A stretch of 7,267 bases of DNA from Desulfobacterales bacterium S5133MH16 (GTDB taxonomy: Bacteria > Desulfobacterota > Desulfobacteria > Desulfobacterales > UBA11574), in NCBI GenBank assembly GCA_001751005.1, contig MAXL01000207.1, positions 1-7,267 of the forward strand. Direction: 5' to 3'. The notes under the pieces were generated by a model. That model was given only the letters and a program-made list of their open reading frames with translations. It was not told the origin of the DNA and did not search any database. The number at the start of each line of letters is the position of its first letter. Position 1 is the first letter of the stretch. Position numbers and translations under genes: made by a program. Of the stretch, positions 5,380-7,267 are shown piece after piece.

Positions 5380-6549
5380 ATGACAAATTCTGATCATTCC
5401 AAATCTCGATCATTGCTCTTAATGGTAGCGGGCGCCAAAGGAGCAGTGGCATCCACCGTAGCAGTCGCTGTGGCGACATTACAAAAAGACCCGGATACCC
5501 TCCTGCCCAGCTTAACCACCCGCAACAGTTTTCCCTACCTGGCGCCGCCCCATGCCGTACACATGGTAGGTTGGGATACGCAACCGGCAAAACTTAGCGA
5601 TTGTGTTAAAACTCACGGGGTGGTACCTGAAAATATCTGGAAACGGTATCAGTCAAATCTCGATGAACTCCTCATATTCCAGGCACCTCCCCTGGATCTG
5701 AATCTCAAAGCACAGGTCCGACACCTGATGCAGGACATCCAGGTCATCAGAAAACAGCATTCCAATGCGCTGCCGGTTTTGATCAACCTCCTGCCGGCCT
5801 GCATTCAGTTAGATCTTGAAAATTTTATGAGTCTGTCGCAGCTCTATTCCAAAGTTGATCCTTCGAATTTTCCGGATTTGACCTATGTCCTGGCATCGAT
5901 TCTGTCCGGAATCCCGGTGATAAATTTCTCACCCAACCATTTGGAATTTCCCGTTGTTATTCAACAAGCCATTAAACACCATGTCCCCGTATGCGGGCGT
6001 GACGGCAAGACCGGTCAGACCTATTTTAAAGTGGTCCTGGCCTCGGCTCTAAAAGCTCGATGTCTCCATGTGGGTGGATGGTACAGCCTGAATATCCTGG
6101 GAAACGCCGACGGAAAAAACCTCTTGAACCCTGAGCGGGCCGCGGGCAAAGTGGCCAATAAAACCCAGCTTCTGGATGATATTCTGGGATATCCTGTGGG
6201 GCAGAAATACGGAGAGCCTTGTCACAAAGTTCATATCGATTACTACCCACCCCGAGGTGATGCTAAAGAAGCCTGGGATGTCATCGATTTTCAGGGCATG
6301 TTCGGTCTGCCCATGAGTATCCGTTTGAACCTTCAGGGCCGGGACTCGATCCTGGCCGCCCCGTTGATTCTGGATCTGGCCCGCTGGATGGCGGTTCTGA
6401 AATTGGCGGACCGCTCCGGACTGATTCCGGAACTGGGTTTTTATTTCAAAAAACCCCTTGGGAAGAATCCGCCGCTGAATTTTCAGGACCAGGTCCATAG
6501 CCTTCGGGAACTGGAAAAAGAATGTGATTCCCTGAATGCGCACAGGTAA
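5380..6549 (+). CDS. Inositol-3-phosphate synthase family protein (myo-inositol-1-phosphate synthase-like)
   Basis: A 389-residue protein from ATG 5380. Family members convert glucose 6-phosphate to inositol phosphate using bound NAD+. Visible are an N-terminal Rossmann strand and glycine turn (LLLMVAGAKGAVAS, about 12-25), the family block GRDGKTGQT (206-214), SLNILGNADG (236-245), KVANKTQLLDD (about 256-266) and DYYPPRGDAKEAWD, where K296 in GDAK aligns with the catalytic lysine of the yeast enzyme (GDSK). The stretch AAPLILDLARWM also matches. The catalytic core looks intact, but the glycine turn (G18-x2-G21) is unlike the usual eukaryotic or archaeal forms, so this is a divergent bacterial subfamily and the substrate may differ. 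The start is uncertain: TTG 5374, ATG 5380 and ATG 5422 are in frame and none has a good ribosome site. It is 47 bases after lon and 38 before the TIM-barrel gene, which is likely its partner. Confidence 0.83.
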   Translation: MTNSDHSKSRSLLLMVAGAKGAVASTVAVAVATLQKDPDTLLPSLTTRNSFPYLAPPHAVHMVGWDTQPAKLSDCVKTHGVVPENIWKRYQSNLDELLIFQAPPLDLNLKAQVRHLMQDIQVIRKQHSNALPVLINLLPACIQLDLENFMSLSQLYSKVDPSNFPDLTYVLASILSGIPVINFSPNHLEFPVVIQQAIKHHVPVCGRDGKTGQTYFKVVLASALKARCLHVGGWYSLNILGNADGKNLLNPERAAGKVANKTQLLDDILGYPVGQKYGEPCHKVHIDYYPPRGDAKEAWDVIDFQGMFGLPMSIRLNLQGRDSILAAPLILDLARWMAVLKLADRSGLIPELGFYFKKPLGKNPPLNFQDQVHSLRELEKECDSLNAHR

Positions 6550-6575
6550 ATTGATACAAAGTTTTAAAGTTATTT

Positions 6576-6580
6576 AAGGA
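6576..6580 (+). promoter_or_regulatory. Shine-Dalgarno for the TIM-barrel gene
   Basis: AAGGA lies 7 bases before ATG 6588, supporting that start. The frame upstream of this ATG gives no recognisable family sequence. Confidence 0.6.
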
Positions 6581-6587
6581 AAGAATC

Positions 6588-7267
6588 ATGTTTTTTGCAT
6601 ACAGCACCAATGCCTTTGTTAAATTCTCTCTTTTTGAATCTTTAGAGAAAATCGCAGGGCTGGGCTTTCGAGGTGTTGAAATCATGGGGGACAGACCCCA
6701 TCTTTATCCGCCCGACTTTACAGCGGCGGATTTGGCCCGGGTTAAAGAAGCACTCAAAAAATATAACCTGAAAGTCACCAACTTAAACAGCTTTACCCTT
6801 TTTGCTGTAGGAGACACGTATCTTCCGTCCTGGATCGAGCCTGAGAAACAAAGACGCGACATCCGCATCCGGCATACCAACGACTGTTTGAAAGTGGCGG
6901 ACGTACTGGGATGTAAAAACATATCCGTTCCTCCCGGAGGCCCGTTGAACACCCAGTCACGGAAGTCTGCCATGTCTCTGTTTCATCAGGGCATGGAACA
7001 GGTCATTCCTCTGGCAGAACAACTGGCCGTAAAAATCCTGGTGGAACCGGAACCGGACCTGTTGATAGAAAATACCGCGGAGTTCAAATCCTTTATCAAA
7101 AACGTAAAATCTCCTGCCGTGGGATTGAATTTTGATATGGGCCACTTTTTTTGCGCAGGTGAAGATCCCTCGGCGGCATTCGAGGAACTCTTTGAATGGG
7201 TGGGGCACGTTCATTTAGAAGACATTGCCGCTACCAGGGTTCACAATCACCTGATTGCCGGGCACGG
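6588..7267 (+). CDS. Xylose-isomerase-like TIM-barrel protein (sugar phosphate isomerase/epimerase family), 3' end beyond window
   Basis: The frame is open from ATG 6588 to the window end, giving 226 residues of a protein normally about 260-290 long. It begins with a first strand MFFAYSTNAF and has GFRGVEIMG (about 26-34), the typical second strand of AP-endonuclease-2/xylose-isomerase-like barrels. Likely metal ligands lie in order: E153 (ILVEPEPD), D183 and H186 (NFDMGHF), and H209 (VHLEDIA). A final acidic ligand would be expected just past the window edge after AGHG. Members isomerise or epimerise sugars, inositols or related phosphates using a divalent metal. The neighbouring inositol-phosphate-synthase-like gene, 38 bases upstream, suggests a cyclitol or sugar-phosphate substrate. 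The two families also occur together in ebo-like clusters. The exact substrate cannot be told from sequence. Truncated only by the window edge. Confidence 0.85.
   Translation, partial: MFFAYSTNAFVKFSLFESLEKIAGLGFRGVEIMGDRPHLYPPDFTAADLARVKEALKKYNLKVTNLNSFTLFAVGDTYLPSWIEPEKQRRDIRIRHTNDCLKVADVLGCKNISVPPGGPLNTQSRKSAMSLFHQGMEQVIPLAEQLAVKILVEPEPDLLIENTAEFKSFIKNVKSPAVGLNFDMGHFFCAGEDPSAAFEELFEWVGHVHLEDIAATRVHNHLIAGH

Noticed and set aside
6049..6543. 164-codon minus-strand open frame inside the synthase gene
   Set aside because: It is antisense to a clearly conserved family protein, has no family resemblance, and reflects codon composition of the plus-strand gene.

Overview
The window carries a run of plus-strand genes that is almost certainly chromosomal DNA from a Gram-negative, probably anaerobic bacterium. 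My best guess is a Desulfobacterales-like deltaproteobacterium. That guess rests on the flavour of the proteins (a universal stress protein, a small heat-shock protein and Lon close together, and a small Cys/Trp-rich protein of a kind I associate with that group) and on an FNR-like site upstream of the stress gene. It is an inference, not a proof. I see no mobile element, CRISPR array, tRNA or rRNA.

Layout: (1) 40-936 is a complete DUF2156 protein with a GNAT-like fold. (2) 937-1739 is a long stretch with little coding. It holds a good sigma-70-like promoter (988-1016) with a dyad inside its spacer, a 79-residue zinc-ribbon-like protein (1093-1332), an 18-codon ORF with a near-perfect Shine-Dalgarno (1374-1430) whose coding region can enter mutually exclusive RNA stems, an FNR-box-like palindrome (1543-1556) and several inverted repeats in front of the next gene. 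(3) 1740-2210 encodes a UspA-family protein. (4) 2211-2488 is an intergenic region with a likely promoter for the heat-shock genes. (5) 2489-2935 (Hsp20) and 2990-5332 (ATP-dependent Lon protease) lie 54 bases apart and probably form an operon. (6) 5380-6549 encodes a divergent myo-inositol-1-phosphate synthase family protein, and 6588 to the window end a xylose-isomerase-like TIM-barrel protein. These two look like the start of a separate biosynthetic unit.

How the parts fit: the Usp, Hsp20 and Lon genes make a proteostasis and stress block. Hsp20 would hold unfolding proteins and Lon would degrade those beyond rescue, while the Usp gene may respond to oxygen or redox state through an FNR/CRP-family regulator. 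The last two genes suggest cyclitol or sugar-phosphate chemistry. Pairing of these two families resembles small-molecule or lipid-headgroup clusters (for example ebo-like clusters), but the partner genes that would confirm this lie beyond the window.

Most of the window is ordinary. The parts most deserving a second look are the non-coding and small-ORF region 937-1739 and the inositol-phosphate-synthase/TIM-barrel pair.
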